From: Nocardia bovistercoris
GTDB lineage: Bacteria > Actinomycetota > Actinomycetes > Mycobacteriales > Mycobacteriaceae
DNA: 64,000 nt
NCBI RefSeq assembly: GCF_015674855.1
Contig: NZ_JADMLG010000003.1
Coordinates: 310,001-374,000 of the forward strand
Direction of reading: 5' to 3'
Part shown: positions 52,249-61,609 of the stretch, piece after piece
How the letters are laid out: every line of letters starts with the position of its first letter
How positions within the stretch are numbered: the first letter of the stretch is position 1
The notes under the pieces: generated by a model
Seen by the model: only the letters and a program-made list of their open reading frames with translations
What the model was told of the DNA's origin: nothing
Database searches by the model: none
Made by a program: the position numbers and the translations under genes

Positions 52249-53988
52249 TCACGCTGGGGCCGGGTCGCCTTCGCGTTTCGATTCGGCCTCGCCGAGCGCC
52301 GCCTTCGCGGGTTCGGCGCCTTCGATCTCCGCGTTCTCGGCTCGAGCGTCGTCGGAGGCCGCCTTCTCGGGCGGCGCCGACCCGTCGACCTGCTGCACCT
52401 CGTCGGGCGTCGGCGTCTCGTCCGGCTCCGCTCCCCCGGCGGGCTCCTTCGCCTTCGGCAGCAGTCCGTACCCGAGACAGACCAGTCCGAAGAACAGGTA
52501 CCCGAGCGCGACCTCCGGCGCGGCCGCCCAGTCCACTTCGGCCGCGTGGATCAGCCCGATCCAGCTCAGCGTCGCGCCGACCCCCGACGCGATCGCGGCC
52601 GCCAGGAATCGCTTGTCCAGCACGAAGGTGACGATCGCGCCGAGTACGAGTCCGGCGAGCACCGCCCCCGAGCCGAGCGTCTTCAACCCGTCGTAGACGA
52701 CACCGGCCTGCCCGAGCGCCTCCGCGCCGACCTTCTCCGCCGAGGTGCCCGCCGCACTCAGCGCGTTGTCGATCTGCCCGACGGCCCATTCCGCGAGATT
52801 CGGCAGCAGCGCGGCGACCACGGCCACCGCGTGCAGTCGCGGCACCGCCTGGAATGCCTGGGCGCCGATCAACAGACCGATGTAGAGCAGGATCGGCACG
52901 ATCGCGGGGATGGGCAGGATGGTGGCCAGTACTCCGAAAAGCCCGAGCAGGCACATCAATCCGATGACGACGCCGCTGGCCAGCGAGTATCCGCTGCGGC
53001 CGCCCGCGTCCTTCCAGCCGGGGTGGCCGATGTAGACCGCGGGCGGGAACGGGGAGCCGAATCCGGAGCCGATGATCGCGCCGAGGCCGTCGGCGAGCAG
53101 CACGCTGCGCAGGTTGTAGTTGTCGCCCGCCGCCGCGGCGCTCTCGACATTGCTCATGGCCTCGGTGAAGTTGTAGACGCCGAGCGGGATGGCCGTCGCC
53201 AGCAGCGGGGCGAGATTTCCCAGGCCGTCGAAGAGCAGGTCGAGGCGCAGATCGGGCAGACCGAGGGCGATGTCGGAGACGGCCTCGGACACGTCGGGCG
53301 CCGACATGTACCCGCCGATCCAGCCGATCGCGGTGCCGACCAGCAGCGCGACCAGCCCGACCGGGATATTGCCCGGCAGTTTGGCGTCGGTGAAGAAGCC
53401 GATGAGGATGATCGCCAGCACCGGCAGCCCGATCCAGGCGACCTCCCACATCTGCGCCGCCGGGCGCATGGCGATGAAGGTGATGGAGATACCCGCGAGC
53501 GTGCCGAGCATGGCCGCGCGCGGGGTGATCCGGCGGATGAACGGTCCGACGAACGCGCCGATCATCACGATGACGCCGATCATGAACGCCCACGCCAGGC
53601 CCGCCGACCAGGCTTGCAGCGGATCACCGGTCTTGAGGTAGATCGGCAGCATCACCACGAACACGACGATGAACATGTGCGGCACGCTCGGCCCGTACGG
53701 CAGCGCGGTGACCGTGGCCCGGTCCTCGCGCCTGGCGAGCCTGCGGGCCAACACCATGTAGTACAGATTGCCGAGCACAAGGGCGATGCCGAGCGCGGGC
53801 AGCACGGTGCCGAGCACGTCGCCGCTGGGGATCTTCACCACCGCGATGGACAGGGTGGTCAGGGTCAGGACGTTGACGAGGATGTTGAACGACAGGCCGA
53901 AGAAGGCGTTGGTGTCGCCGCGGGTCCACCACGGCAGGGACAGCGTCGGCTTGTCGGGAGCGGGGGCGGCGGTGGTGTGCACGGACAT
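52249..53988 (-). CDS. Nucleobase/urea-type permease (NCS2/AzgA-like)
   Basis: 579 residues with about 12-13 helices. Segments PWWTRGDTNAFFGLSFNILVN, TALPYGPSVPHMFIV and AAMLGTLAGISITFIAMRPA resemble the xanthine/uracil/adenine permease superfamily. A hydrophilic, acidic C-terminal tail of about 65 residues (EPDETPTPDEVQQVDG onward) is extra. AAGGAAAG precedes ATG 53988, 10 bp after the hydrolase stop. Within this operon it most likely imports a nitrogen compound such as biuret, a ureide or a pyrimidine; the substrate is inferred from context only. Confidence 0.75.
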   Translation of the reverse strand: MSVHTTAAPAPDKPTLSLPWWTRGDTNAFFGLSFNILVNVLTLTTLSIAVVKIPSGDVLGTVLPALGIALVLGNLYYMVLARRLARREDRATVTALPYGPSVPHMFIVVFVVMLPIYLKTGDPLQAWSAGLAWAFMIGVIVMIGAFVGPFIRRITPRAAMLGTLAGISITFIAMRPAAQMWEVAWIGLPVLAIILIGFFTDAKLPGNIPVGLVALLVGTAIGWIGGYMSAPDVSEAVSDIALGLPDLRLDLLFDGLGNLAPLLATAIPLGVYNFTEAMSNVESAAAAGDNYNLRSVLLADGLGAIIGSGFGSPFPPAVYIGHPGWKDAGGRSGYSLASGVVIGLMCLLGLFGVLATILPIPAIVPILLYIGLLIGAQAFQAVPRLHAVAVVAALLPNLAEWAVGQIDNALSAAGTSAEKVGAEALGQAGVVYDGLKTLGSGAVLAGLVLGAIVTFVLDKRFLAAAIASGVGATLSWIGLIHAAEVDWAAAPEVALGYLFFGLVCLGYGLLPKAKEPAGGAEPDETPTPDEVQQVDGSAPPEKAASDDARAENAEIEGAEPAKAALGEAESKREGDPAPA

Positions 53989-53997
53989 GGTCTTTCC

Positions 53998-54711
53998 TTA
54001 TGCCGATCCGGTGGCGGAGGTCGCGGAGCCCGCGAGTCCGGCGGTGAGCGCGTCGAGGATCGCGGCCGAGTCGGCGACCCAGCCGAAGATCCCGCCCTGC
54101 GCGGCGATCATCTCCAGTCCGACGCGCTGGAATTCCGGGAAGTACGAGCCGACGCAGTCGGAGACGACGAGGCATTCGTAGCCGCGGTCGTTGGCCTCCC
54201 TGACCGTGGTGTGCACGCACACCTCGGTGGTGACCCCGGTGACGATCAGCGACCGGATGCCGCGCTCGGCCAGCACCTCGGCCAGTTCGGTGGCGTAGAA
54301 GGCGCCCTTGCCCGGTTTGTCGATCACCACCTCGCCCTCGATCGGGGCGAGTTCGTCGACGATGTCGTGGCCGTATTCGCCGCGCACGAGGATGCGTCCG
54401 AAACGTCCGGGATCGCCGATGCGCTGCGACGGGTTGCCGCGTTCGAGTTTCGCGGGCGGGCAATCCGACAGGTCGGGCAGATGTCCTTCGCGGGTGTGGA
54501 TCACCGGCATGCCCGCCGCGCGGGTCGCCGCGATCAGCGCCGCCAGCGGTTCGATGACCGTGCGCAGCAGTGCGACGTCGTTGCCGAGACTTTCACCGAA
54601 GCCGCCCGGTAGCAGGAAATCGCGCTGCATGTCGATCACCAGCAGGGCGGTGGCGCCGGGATCGAAGGAGAAGGGGGCGGGCAGTGCCGGGATACGCTGC
54701 GCTTCGGTCAT
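53998..54711 (-). CDS. Isochorismatase-like cysteine hydrolase (biuret amidohydrolase-like)
   Basis: 237 residues. The catalytic triad of the family can be placed: Asp27 ([11 protein letters not shown]), Lys132 ([12 protein letters not shown]) and Cys165 ([13 protein letters not shown]). Homologues include nicotinamidase, N-carbamoylsarcosine amidase and biuret hydrolase. The neighbouring gene encodes an allophanate-hydrolase-type amidase, and biuret hydrolase yields allophanate plus ammonia, so biuret amidohydrolase (BiuH) is the best guess. ATG 54711 overlaps the amidase stop (ATGA). Confidence 0.82.
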   Translation of the reverse strand: MTEAQRIPALPAPFSFDPGATALLVIDMQRDFLLPGGFGESLGNDVALLRTVIEPLAALIAATRAAGMPVIHTREGHLPDLSDCPPAKLERGNPSQRIGDPGRFGRILVRGEYGHDIVDELAPIEGEVVIDKPGKGAFYATELAEVLAERGIRSLIVTGVTTEVCVHTTVREANDRGYECLVVSDCVGSYFPEFQRVGLEMIAAQGGIFGWVADSAAILDALTAGLAGSATSATGSA

Positions 54712-56096
54712 CGCTGTTCTTTCTGTACGAGCCGGACATCGGTCCGCGCCCCGGTCGGGCGCGGCTCGTCGAGGAGGCGGGCGGCCGCAGCGAGCACCGT
54801 GTCGTCGGCGAGCGCCGGTCCGAAGACCATCGCCGAGACCGGGCGGCCGTCCGCGGCCACGCCCATGGGCACCGCCACCGCGGTGAGATCGAGCAGATTG
54901 CCGAAATGGGTGTAGTGCCCGAGCACGGTGTTGGTGGCGATCGGGTCGGCGAGCACCTGGTCGACGGTGAAGGTGGTGCCGATGGTCGGGACGACGACGA
55001 CGTCGACCTCCGACCACACCCTGGCCACGATCGCGCGCAGCTCCTGCAGCCGCTGCTGCGCCCGGAACACCGCGACCGCGTCGAATCGGTAACCGCCGGT
55101 GAGGATCTCGCGGATGACGGGCAGGATGGAGTCGGGGCGTTCGGCGAGGAAGTCGCCGAATTCGACCAGCCGTTCGGCCACCCACGGACCCTGGTACAGC
55201 AGTTCGCCCGCGTCCAGGAACGGGCGCAGCGAGACCGGGACGCGGTCGGCGCCGACACCACCGAGGCGCGCGCGGATCGCCAGGTGCGCGCGGCGGTAGA
55301 CCTCGTCGCCGAAGAATTCCAGATCGGATTCCGGCGGCAGGCCGATCCGCAGGCGCGCGCCGTCGTAGCGCGGTCCGCGCGCCCGGCTCCACGGGTCGTC
55401 CGGGTCGGGGGCGGCGATGACCTCGAACACCCGGTCCAGGTCCTCGATCCGAGAGGCCATCAGGGTAAGACAGTCCAGGGACCGGCACGCGGGGACGAGT
55501 CCGACCGTGCTGATGAGCCCGCGCGAGGGCTTCCAGCCGACGATGCCGTTGAGCGCGGCGGGCACCCGGCCCGAGCCCGCGGTGTCGGTCGCGACGCAGA
55601 ACGGCACCTGGCCCAGCGCCACCGCGAGCGCCGAACCCGAGCTCGAGCCGCCGCTGATGAGGTCGCCGCCGAAGACACTGCGCGGCACGGGGTACGGCGT
55701 GCGGGTGCCGTTGAGGCCGGTGGCGAACTGGTCGAGATTGGTCTTGCCGACGAACAGCGCGCCCGCGTCGAGCAGGCGGCGCACGGCGGGCGCGGTGTCG
55801 GTCGCGGTGTAGGCGTAGTCCGGGCAGGCCAGTGTGGTCGGCCAGCCTGCCACGTCGATGCTGTCTTTGACGCCGAACGGGACACCGTAGAGCGGTAGGG
55901 TGCGCGCGCCCGGTCTGCGTTCGATCTCGGCGGCGGCGGCGATCAGCCGCTCACGCGGCACCGGGGTGATCCACGTGCCGTCCGCGCCGCGCGCGGCGAT
56001 GGCGTCGGCGACGCGCGCCGCGGTGCTCGTCGGTGCGCCGCTGCCGCTTTCGTGGGAGGCGAGGATCTCCGCGACGGTCGGCCCTGGGTTCAGCAT
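54708..56096 (-). CDS. Allophanate-hydrolase-type amidase (AtzF N-domain-like)
   Basis: 462 residues. The amidase-signature triad is Lys77 (FGVKDSID), Ser151 (SGGSSSGSA) and Ser175 ([12 protein letters not shown]); the spacings 74 and 24 match those recalled for Atz[19 protein letters not shown] and [17 protein letters not shown] also fit allophanate hydrolases better than general amidases. The C-terminal decarboxylating domain of AtzF is absent. It would cleave allophanate or a related N-carboxyurea. The ATG has no ribosome site but stands directly after a 17-bp palindrome, so the transcript may be leaderless. Confidence 0.8.
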   Translation of the reverse strand: MLNPGPTVAEILASHESGSGAPTSTAARVADAIAARGADGTWITPVPRERLIAAAAEIERRPGARTLPLYGVPFGVKDSIDVAGWPTTLACPDYAYTATDTAPAVRRLLDAGALFVGKTNLDQFATGLNGTRTPYPVPRSVFGGDLISGGSSSGSALAVALGQVPFCVATDTAGSGRVPAALNGIVGWKPSRGLISTVGLVPACRSLDCLTLMASRIEDLDRVFEVIAAPDPDDPWSRARGPRYDGARLRIGLPPESDLEFFGDEVYRRAHLAIRARLGGVGADRVPVSLRPFLDAGELLYQGPWVAERLVEFGDFLAERPDSILPVIREILTGGYRFDAVAVFRAQQRLQELRAIVARVWSEVDVVVVPTIGTTFTVDQVLADPIATNTVLGHYTHFGNLLDLTAVAVPMGVAADGRPVSAMVFGPALADDTVLAAAARLLDEPRPTGARTDVRLVQKEQR

Positions 56097-56116
56097 CTGT
56101 CGATTGTCGACAGAAT
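56097..56116. promoter_or_regulatory. Probable GntR operator
   Basis: CTGTCGA-TTG-TCGACAG (56097-56113) is a perfect 17-bp inverted repeat; shifted by 6 bp, ATTGTCGACAGAAT resembles the TTGT(C)GACA operators of FCD-type GntR regulators. It abuts the start codon of the amidase gene at 56096, next to the GntR gene itself. Confidence 0.55.
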
Positions 56117-56168
56117 GTGTGAAGCCGGTGCTTACCGAATGTATCCGCTGTGTTAGCAGATGGCGCGG

Positions 56169-56837
56169 TCAGCAGATGTCGAGGGCGAGATAGGCGAGTT
56201 CGCCGTGGCGGCGCAGCGCGGCGCAGGCGACGGCGGGATCGTTGGTTTCCAGGGCCTCGAGGAGTTCGGTGTGGCGGCGCACACCATCCCGACGGTCGGC
56301 CACTCGCGCCTCCTCACGGAGGTTGCGGGCCATGGGCAGCTGCAGTTTCAGCAGGATCGGGGCGTAGGCGAGGTCGAGTTGCCGATTGCCCGCCAGCGCC
56401 ACGATCTCGGCGTGGAATCTGCGGTGGGCGTCGTCGCGTTCCAGCGTCCACCCCTCGGCGTCGGCGGCGCGCATCTCCTCGAGCGCGGCGCGCACCGCCG
56501 CGAACGGATCACCTCCGGCGGGCAGCGGAAGGGCGCTCTCGATCGCATGCCGTTCCAGCACCCGCCGCAGCTCGAACAGTTGCAGGATGTCGGTGGCCGA
56601 CCAGACCAGCACCCGGAACCCGCGCCGCGGCAGATGTTCGACCAAGCCTTCCTGCGCCAGCAGCCGCAGGGCCTCGCGCACGGGAGCCCTGCTGATCCCG
56701 AGTCGGGCGCACAGCGTCTCCTCCACGATGCGCTCCCCCGGTTCGAGCGCCCCGCTCAGCACCTCCGAACGCACATGCCGGGTGGCCATCTCGACCAGAC
56801 TCGGCGGCAGAACAGTCGTATTCGTCCGCGGGGTCAT
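56169..56837 (-). CDS. GntR-family regulator, FCD subfamily
   Basis: 222 residues. The winged helix is EVLSGALEPGERIVEETLCARLGISRAPVREALRLLAQEGLVE, then the all-helical FCD effector domain with FELRRVLERHAIESA, DDAHRRFHAEIVALAGN (metal-ligand Asp/His positions) and RRHGELA. It lies 72 bp before the amidase operon and probably represses it until the inducer appears. ATG 56837 lacks a ribosome site, so the start is uncertain. Confidence 0.9.
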   Translation of the reverse strand: MTPRTNTTVLPPSLVEMATRHVRSEVLSGALEPGERIVEETLCARLGISRAPVREALRLLAQEGLVEHLPRRGFRVLVWSATDILQLFELRRVLERHAIESALPLPAGGDPFAAVRAALEEMRAADAEGWTLERDDAHRRFHAEIVALAGNRQLDLAYAPILLKLQLPMARNLREEARVADRRDGVRRHTELLEALETNDPAVACAALRRHGELAYLALDIC

Positions 56838-57040
56838 GAGACGAGTGTACGAATCCTCGGCCGACACCGTCCGGGCCGTCGGATCGGTCACACCGGTCGG
56901 TTCCCTGTGTAGCATCACTAAGTGAGGGGGTGTTCCATTGGAGTAATCACGTTTGCCTGGCGATACAGCCAATGATGTGACTAAGTTTTCCCCTGAACTT
57001 TCGCAGGTGTGAACTCCGGCCAGAAGAAGGGACGTCGCCC

Positions 57041-57940
57041 ATGGTGTCCGAACGGTCCGCGCCGGTGCGCGACCCGCGACACGCCGCCGACGCGGCGGCG
57101 GGACTCCTCGAATTGCCCTCGCACGAACCCGATTCCGAGCACGTGTGCCCGGAATTCCACGGGCCCGCAGAATTCCACCGGCCTGCGGAATCAGACGCCG
57201 TCCGGCCGGAGCCGACGATCACCGTCGCGGCGCCCGACCGGCCGAGGCCGGCGGCGACCGCCGCGACGGTCGCCTCCGATACCTATCACGTCCTGGCTCT
57301 GCGCGCACGGCACGCGGCGAACTCGGCCGAGACCGGCGCAGTCGGCGACCGCCCGACCGTGCTGCTGCTGGACGAACTCCGAAACCGTTGCGGCGCGGGC
57401 ATCGTCGGTGACCTCGCGCTCGGCGCGGGCACGGTGCTCGTCCCCGCGACCGGCCTCGGCGACGCCGACCTCGACGCCGCGGTGGCCGCCGCGGGCCGCG
57501 CGACGGGACTCGCGGTGCTCGCGGCCGCCGTGCGCGCCGATCTCGCCGACCTGCGCACCGCCGACAAGCACGCGAACGAACTGCTCGAACTGGCCGATGC
57601 CCTCGGACGCGACGCGGGCACCTACCGGTTCGACGACCTCGCCCTCGAATACCAGCTGACCCGCCCCGGCTGGGCCCGCGACCGGCTCACCGCGTCCATC
57701 GCGCCGCTGCGCCCGGAACTGACCGCGACCCTCGACCAGTACCTGCGCCACAACGGCGACGCCGTCGCGACCGCGCGGGCGATGAACCTCCCGCACGTGT
57801 CGGTCACCGCGCACCTCGGCGACATCGCCCGGCTCACCGGCCTCGAGCCACTGGTGCCCGCCGACCTGTGGCGGCTGCATTCGGCGTTGATCGCGCGCAC
57901 CGGATCCCGGCGCGGCGACGAGCGGGCTCACGCCGGATAG
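57041..57940 (+). CDS. PucR-type regulator with degenerate helix-turn-helix
   Basis: 299 residues. Residues 200-290 are a PucR C-terminal domain: YRFDDLALEYQLTRPGWARDRLTASIAPL shares the block RFDDLALEYQLTRPG with the regulator at 61610. Where that one has the recognition helix VHTNTVDYRLKRIGQLTG, this one has HVSVTAHLGDIARLTG. The first 85 residues are polar and the middle (95-190) is a variant sensor domain. It overlaps the modC stop by 13 bp on the opposite strand. It shares a 200-bp divergent promoter with the GntR gene, which includes CATTGG/CCAATG arms. The function is unknown. Confidence 0.7.
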   Translation: MVSERSAPVRDPRHAADAAAGLLELPSHEPDSEHVCPEFHGPAEFHRPAESDAVRPEPTITVAAPDRPRPAATAATVASDTYHVLALRARHAANSAETGAVGDRPTVLLLDELRNRCGAGIVGDLALGAGTVLVPATGLGDADLDAAVAAAGRATGLAVLAAAVRADLADLRTADKHANELLELADALGRDAGTYRFDDLALEYQLTRPGWARDRLTASIAPLRPELTATLDQYLRHNGDAVATARAMNLPHVSVTAHLGDIARLTGLEPLVPADLWRLHSALIARTGSRRGDERAHAG

Positions 57941-58977
57941 GACCTGATCTCGGTGGCCTTCACCGCCGCCCACAGGCGCTGCCCCGGCCGCAGCCGCAGG
58001 TCGGCGACGGTGGCCGGAGTGACATCGGCGAGCACGCCCGGCGCGCCGTCCAACCGCACCCGGGTGGTGTGCGCGTGCTGTTCGATGCCGGTCACGGTGA
58101 CCGGCCAGGTGTTGCGCGGGCTGCCTTCGGGCCGGGATTCGAACAGTCCGACAGCGTGCGGCGCGAAAGCCACGTAGACGCCGCCGTGCGCCGGTTCGGC
58201 GACCGTCAGGGCGCCGCCGACGTCCAGGTCGACGGTGGTGGCGTTGGCCCGGCCGCGATAGAGGTTGAGCCCCATCAGGTCGGCCACGTAGTCCGAACGC
58301 GGGCGCGCCGCGATCTCGGCGGGCGGCCCCTGCTGCACGATCGCGCCGCGTTCGAGGATCACCAGGCGGTCCGCGAGCACCATGGCGTCGAGCGGATCGT
58401 GGGTGACCAGGATCGTGTAGCCGGGGAAATCCGCGAGATGCACGGACAGATCCGAGCGCACCTGCAGCCGGGTGCCCGCGTCCAGCGCCGCCAGCGGTTC
58501 GTCCAGCAACAGCACCTTCGGCTCGGTCACCAGCGCGCGCGCCAAGGCGACCCGCTGCGCCTGTCCGCCCGACAGCGCCCTCGGCCTGCGCCGCGCGCAG
58601 TCGGGCAGCCCAACCCGTTCCAGCCACCGCGCCGCCCGCTCGCGCGCCGCCGCGCGAGGCAGGCCGCGCGCTCGCAACCCGAACGCGACGTTCTCGAGCG
58701 CGGACAGGTGACCGAACAGCAGATAGTCCTGGAACACCACGCCGACCTCGCGGCGTTCGGCGGGCACGAACACCGAAGGCGGTGCGTCCCATACGGTTTC
58801 CTCGACGCGGAGCCTGCCGTCGGTCAACGCGAGCAGCCCCGCGACGGCGCGCAGGGCGGTGGACTTGCCCGCGCCGTTGGGCCCGAGCAGCGCGACCACC
58901 TCGCCGGGTTCGACGGTCAACTCGGCGTCGAGGGCGAAAGAGTCGCGGCGGAACCGCAATTCGGCCGTGAGCGTCAC
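57928..58977 (-). CDS. modC: Molybdate ABC transporter ATP-binding protein
   Basis: 349 residues. Walker A LLGPNGAGKST, Q-loop VFQDYLLFGHLSALENV, signature ALSGGQAQRVALARALV, Walker B VLLLDEPLAALD, H-loop ILVTHDPLDA. The C-terminal 110 residues form a TOBE/mop-like domain (ANATTVDLDVGG, RLRPGQRLWAAVKATEI), which senses molybdate. It powers uptake through ModB. GTG 58977 overlaps the modB stop (GTGA). Confidence 0.92.
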   Translation of the reverse strand: MTLTAELRFRRDSFALDAELTVEPGEVVALLGPNGAGKSTALRAVAGLLALTDGRLRVEETVWDAPPSVFVPAERREVGVVFQDYLLFGHLSALENVAFGLRARGLPRAAARERAARWLERVGLPDCARRRPRALSGGQAQRVALARALVTEPKVLLLDEPLAALDAGTRLQVRSDLSVHLADFPGYTILVTHDPLDAMVLADRLVILERGAIVQQGPPAEIAARPRSDYVADLMGLNLYRGRANATTVDLDVGGALTVAEPAHGGVYVAFAPHAVGLFESRPEGSPRNTWPVTVTGIEQHAHTTRVRLDGAPGVLADVTPATVADLRLRPGQRLWAAVKATEIRSYPA

Positions 58978-59786
58978 ATCGCCCCTCGAATCCAGCGCTC
59001 CCGCAACGCGATCAGCACCGCCACCGACACCGCGAGCAAGACCAGGCTGAGCACGATCGCGTCCTGCGGATCGGTTTCCAACGCGAGATAGACCGCGAGC
59101 GGCATGGTGGTGGTCCGACCGGGAAAATTTCCCGCGAAGGTGATGGTCGCGCCGAATTCGCCGAGGGCGCGCGCCCAGCACAGCACACCGCCCGCGACCA
59201 CGCCTGGCAGCACCGAGGGCAGCGTCACCCGGCGGAAGGTGTACCAGCGTCCGGCGCCGAGGGTCGCCGCCGCCTCCTCGAAGCGCGGATCCGACGAGCG
59301 CAGCGCCCCCTCGACCGAGATCACCAGGAACGGCATGGCCACGAACGCCTCGGCCACGATCACACCGGCGGTGGTGAACGGCAGCGAGACGCCGAACCAT
59401 TCGTAGAGGTAGCGGCCGACGAGTCCGCGCCTGCCGAGCACGAGCAGCAGCGCCACGCCGCCGACCACCGGGGGCAGTACGAGCGGCACGGTCACCAGCG
59501 CGCGGATCAGCCCGGTGCCCGGCAGTTCGGCGCGAGCGAGCAGCCAGGCGAGCGGGATGCCCAACACCAGGCACAGCACCGTGGCCACACTCGCACACAC
59601 AAGCGAAAGCCGCAGCGCGGCCCCGACTTCCGCGCTCAGCATACGCTCGGGCAGACTCGCCCACGGCGCCCGGACCAGCAGTCCGAGCAGCGGTACGAGC
59701 AGGAAGGCGAGCCCGCAGACGGCGGGCAGCATCAGTGCGAGCGGCCTGCGCCCGCGCACCGCCCGCCGTCGTGCGAGCCGGTTCAC
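58974..59786 (-). CDS. modB: Molybdate ABC transporter permease
   Basis: 270 residues with six predicted helices. The EAA-type loop reads EEAAATLGAGRWYTFRRVTLPSVLPGVVAGG, and LLARAELPGTGLIRALVTVPLVLPPVVGG is characteristic of ModB. It forms the membrane channel with ModC and receives molybdate from ModA. GTG 59786 overlaps the modA stop. Confidence 0.92.
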   Translation of the reverse strand: MNRLARRRAVRGRRPLALMLPAVCGLAFLLVPLLGLLVRAPWASLPERMLSAEVGAALRLSLVCASVATVLCLVLGIPLAWLLARAELPGTGLIRALVTVPLVLPPVVGGVALLLVLGRRGLVGRYLYEWFGVSLPFTTAGVIVAEAFVAMPFLVISVEGALRSSDPRFEEAAATLGAGRWYTFRRVTLPSVLPGVVAGGVLCWARALGEFGATITFAGNFPGRTTTMPLAVYLALETDPQDAIVLSLVLLAVSVAVLIALRERWIRGAM

Positions 59787-60580
59787 GGGATGTCGAATCC
59801 CGCCGCCGAGAACACCGCGTCGGCCTTGTCGGAGGCAACGAACGCCACGAACGCCGCCGCTGCCGCCGCGTTCGGGGCGTGCGCGAGCGGCGCGATCGGA
59901 TAGTCGTTGACGGCCTTGGCCGACTCGGGGAACTCGATGCCGTCGACCTTGTCGCCCGCCGCCTTCACATCGGTGCGATACACCAGCGCCGCGTCCACCT
60001 CACCGAGGGTGACCTTCGTCAGCACCGCCTTCACGTCCTGCTCGCGGGTGTCGGGCTGCGGTGTGATCCCCGCCGTCTCGAACACCGTCTTCGCCGCCGC
60101 GCCGCACGGCACCTGCTCGGCGCACAGCGCGATCTTCGGTTCCGACTTGCCGAAATCGGCCAGCCCGGTGATCTTGCCGGGATTGCCCTTCGGCACCGCG
60201 ATCTCGAGCCGGTTGCGCACGAACGTCACCGGCGCGACGGTCACCTCGCCCTTGTCCTTGACCTGGGTCATGTTCTTCGGGGCCGCCGAGGCGAACACGT
60301 CGGCGGGCGCGCCCTGATTGATCTGCTCGGCCAGCGCCGAACTCGCACCGAAGCTGAACACGACCTTCGCCCCCGGATGCGCGGCCTCGAACTGCTTGCC
60401 CAACTCGGTGAACGTCTCGGTCAGCGACGCCGCCGCGAATACCGTCACGGTGCCGCTCACCGCGGCGGTGTCGGCGGGCGCGGGATCGGTCTTGTCGTCG
60501 GAACCGCAGGCCGCTGTCACGGCCGCGGCGGCGAGCACGGCCGCGGCCGCCTTCGATGCGCGAATCATTCTCATCCTCAT
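59783..60580 (-). CDS. modA: Molybdate-binding lipoprotein
   Basis: 265 residues. A signal peptide with lipobox AAAAVTAAC (Cys25) anchors it outside the membrane. The mature part starts GTVTVFAAASLTETFTELGK and includes FSFGASSALAEQINQGAPADVFASA and the tyrosine region AALVYRTDVKAAG, all typical of ModA. Starts at 60580, 60574 and 60568 are all in frame; 60580 is chosen because it overlaps the preceding stop (TGATG) and has GGAAAG upstream. Confidence 0.92.
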   Translation of the reverse strand: MRMRMIRASKAAAAVLAAAAVTAACGSDDKTDPAPADTAAVSGTVTVFAAASLTETFTELGKQFEAAHPGAKVVFSFGASSALAEQINQGAPADVFASAAPKNMTQVKDKGEVTVAPVTFVRNRLEIAVPKGNPGKITGLADFGKSEPKIALCAEQVPCGAAAKTVFETAGITPQPDTREQDVKAVLTKVTLGEVDAALVYRTDVKAAGDKVDGIEFPESAKAVNDYPIAPLAHAPNAAAAAAFVAFVASDKADAVFSAAGFDIP

Positions 60581-60978
60581 CAACTTTCCGGTATCTCCAC
60601 CACGACGTGCGTGGACTTCACCGACGCGACAGCGACGCTGCCGACTTCCAGGCCGAGCTCGTCGACCGATTCCCGGCTCAGCAGCGACACCAGGCGGAAC
60701 GGCCCGGCCTGCATCTCCACCTGGGCCATGACGGTGTCCTTGACCACCCTGGTGACGATGCCGCGCATGCGGTTGCGCGCCGAGGCCGCGATCGTGACGC
60801 CGGGCTCCGGCGCGTCCGCGTTGTCGCGCAGGAATTGGGCGAGCTCGCGACCGCTGATCCCCTTGCGCCCGCTGTCGAGCTGCACGGCGGCCAAGCGCCC
60901 TTGATCGATCCACCGACGCACCGTGTCGTCGCTGACACCGAGCAACGCGGCGGCTTCGCTGATCCGCAGATTCGACAT
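60580..60978 (-). CDS. Helix-turn-helix plus TOBE (mop) molybdate-responsive protein
   Basis: 132 residues. The N-terminal MerR/excisionase-like helix-turn-helix reads LRISEAAALLGVSDDTVRRWIDQGR; the C-terminal TOBE domain has SARNRMRGIVTRVVKDTVMAQVEMQAG and SRESVDELGLEVGSVAVASVKSTHVVV. This two-domain form is common beside actinobacterial mod genes and likely binds molybdate and controls or buffers uptake. It is first in the mod operon. The start lacks a clear ribosome site, so leaderless translation is possible. Confidence 0.85.
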   Translation of the reverse strand: MSNLRISEAAALLGVSDDTVRRWIDQGRLAAVQLDSGRKGISGRELAQFLRDNADAPEPGVTIAASARNRMRGIVTRVVKDTVMAQVEMQAGPFRLVSLLSRESVDELGLEVGSVAVASVKSTHVVVEIPES

Positions 60979-61216
60979 GATCGACAGCATATTGCCGCAT
61001 TCGCGGATCGCACAGTCGAACGGTCCGGGCCAGGGCGACACGCGTGGCAAATCGCGGGCAAGGGTGCGGTCCGGGACGGGCTGGGAGGGTTCACAAGCGC
61101 GGCGGCGTCGGGTTTCGGTGTGATCACGAAACCCGACAACTCGTCGATGTGGGCGACATATGCGACGTACGGTCGTCCGTGCAGACGCCGAGCGAAGGAC
61201 AGGGAGGCCGTCGCGT

Positions 61217-61483
61217 ATGTGGCCGCAGCACGACGATCAGCACGACGACGACACTCGGGGTGGCGACACTCGGGGTAGCGCCGGTATCCCCCGCGACGGC
61301 GACGCGGCGGCGGGTTCCATGCGCGACCGGTATCGGGACCCGGATTCGGTGCTCGGCGCCGCCCTCGGATTGGCGCTGGTCCTGGTCGACGCGGCGCACG
61401 CGGTCGAACTCGTCCCCACCCCGGGGCGCACTCCCGGCCAGGTCGCGAACTCCCTGCGACAACCGCCCGAACCGGAACTGTGA
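61217..61483 (+). CDS. Small hypothetical protein
   Basis: 88 residues from ATG 61217, supported by GGGAGG 8 nt upstream. The N-terminal third is His/Asp/Gly-rich (MWPQHDDQHDDDTRGG); a weakly hydrophobic stretch VLGAALGLALVLVDAAHAVEL follows, then a Pro-rich tail. I do not recognise it. It lies in the gap between the mod operon and the PucR gene, and could be spurious. Confidence 0.4.
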   Translation: MWPQHDDQHDDDTRGGDTRGSAGIPRDGDAAAGSMRDRYRDPDSVLGAALGLALVLVDAAHAVELVPTPGRTPGQVANSLRQPPEPEL

Positions 61484-61609
61484 TCCATCACATTCGATTT
61501 CGCGGACGGTTGACCAAAACCCAGAACCGCCCTACGGCGCGAGATGCCGGTCACAGCCGCGCGTTACCGTGATGTGCTTCGCCATACGCGGAGGCGGAAG
61601 GAGTACAGA

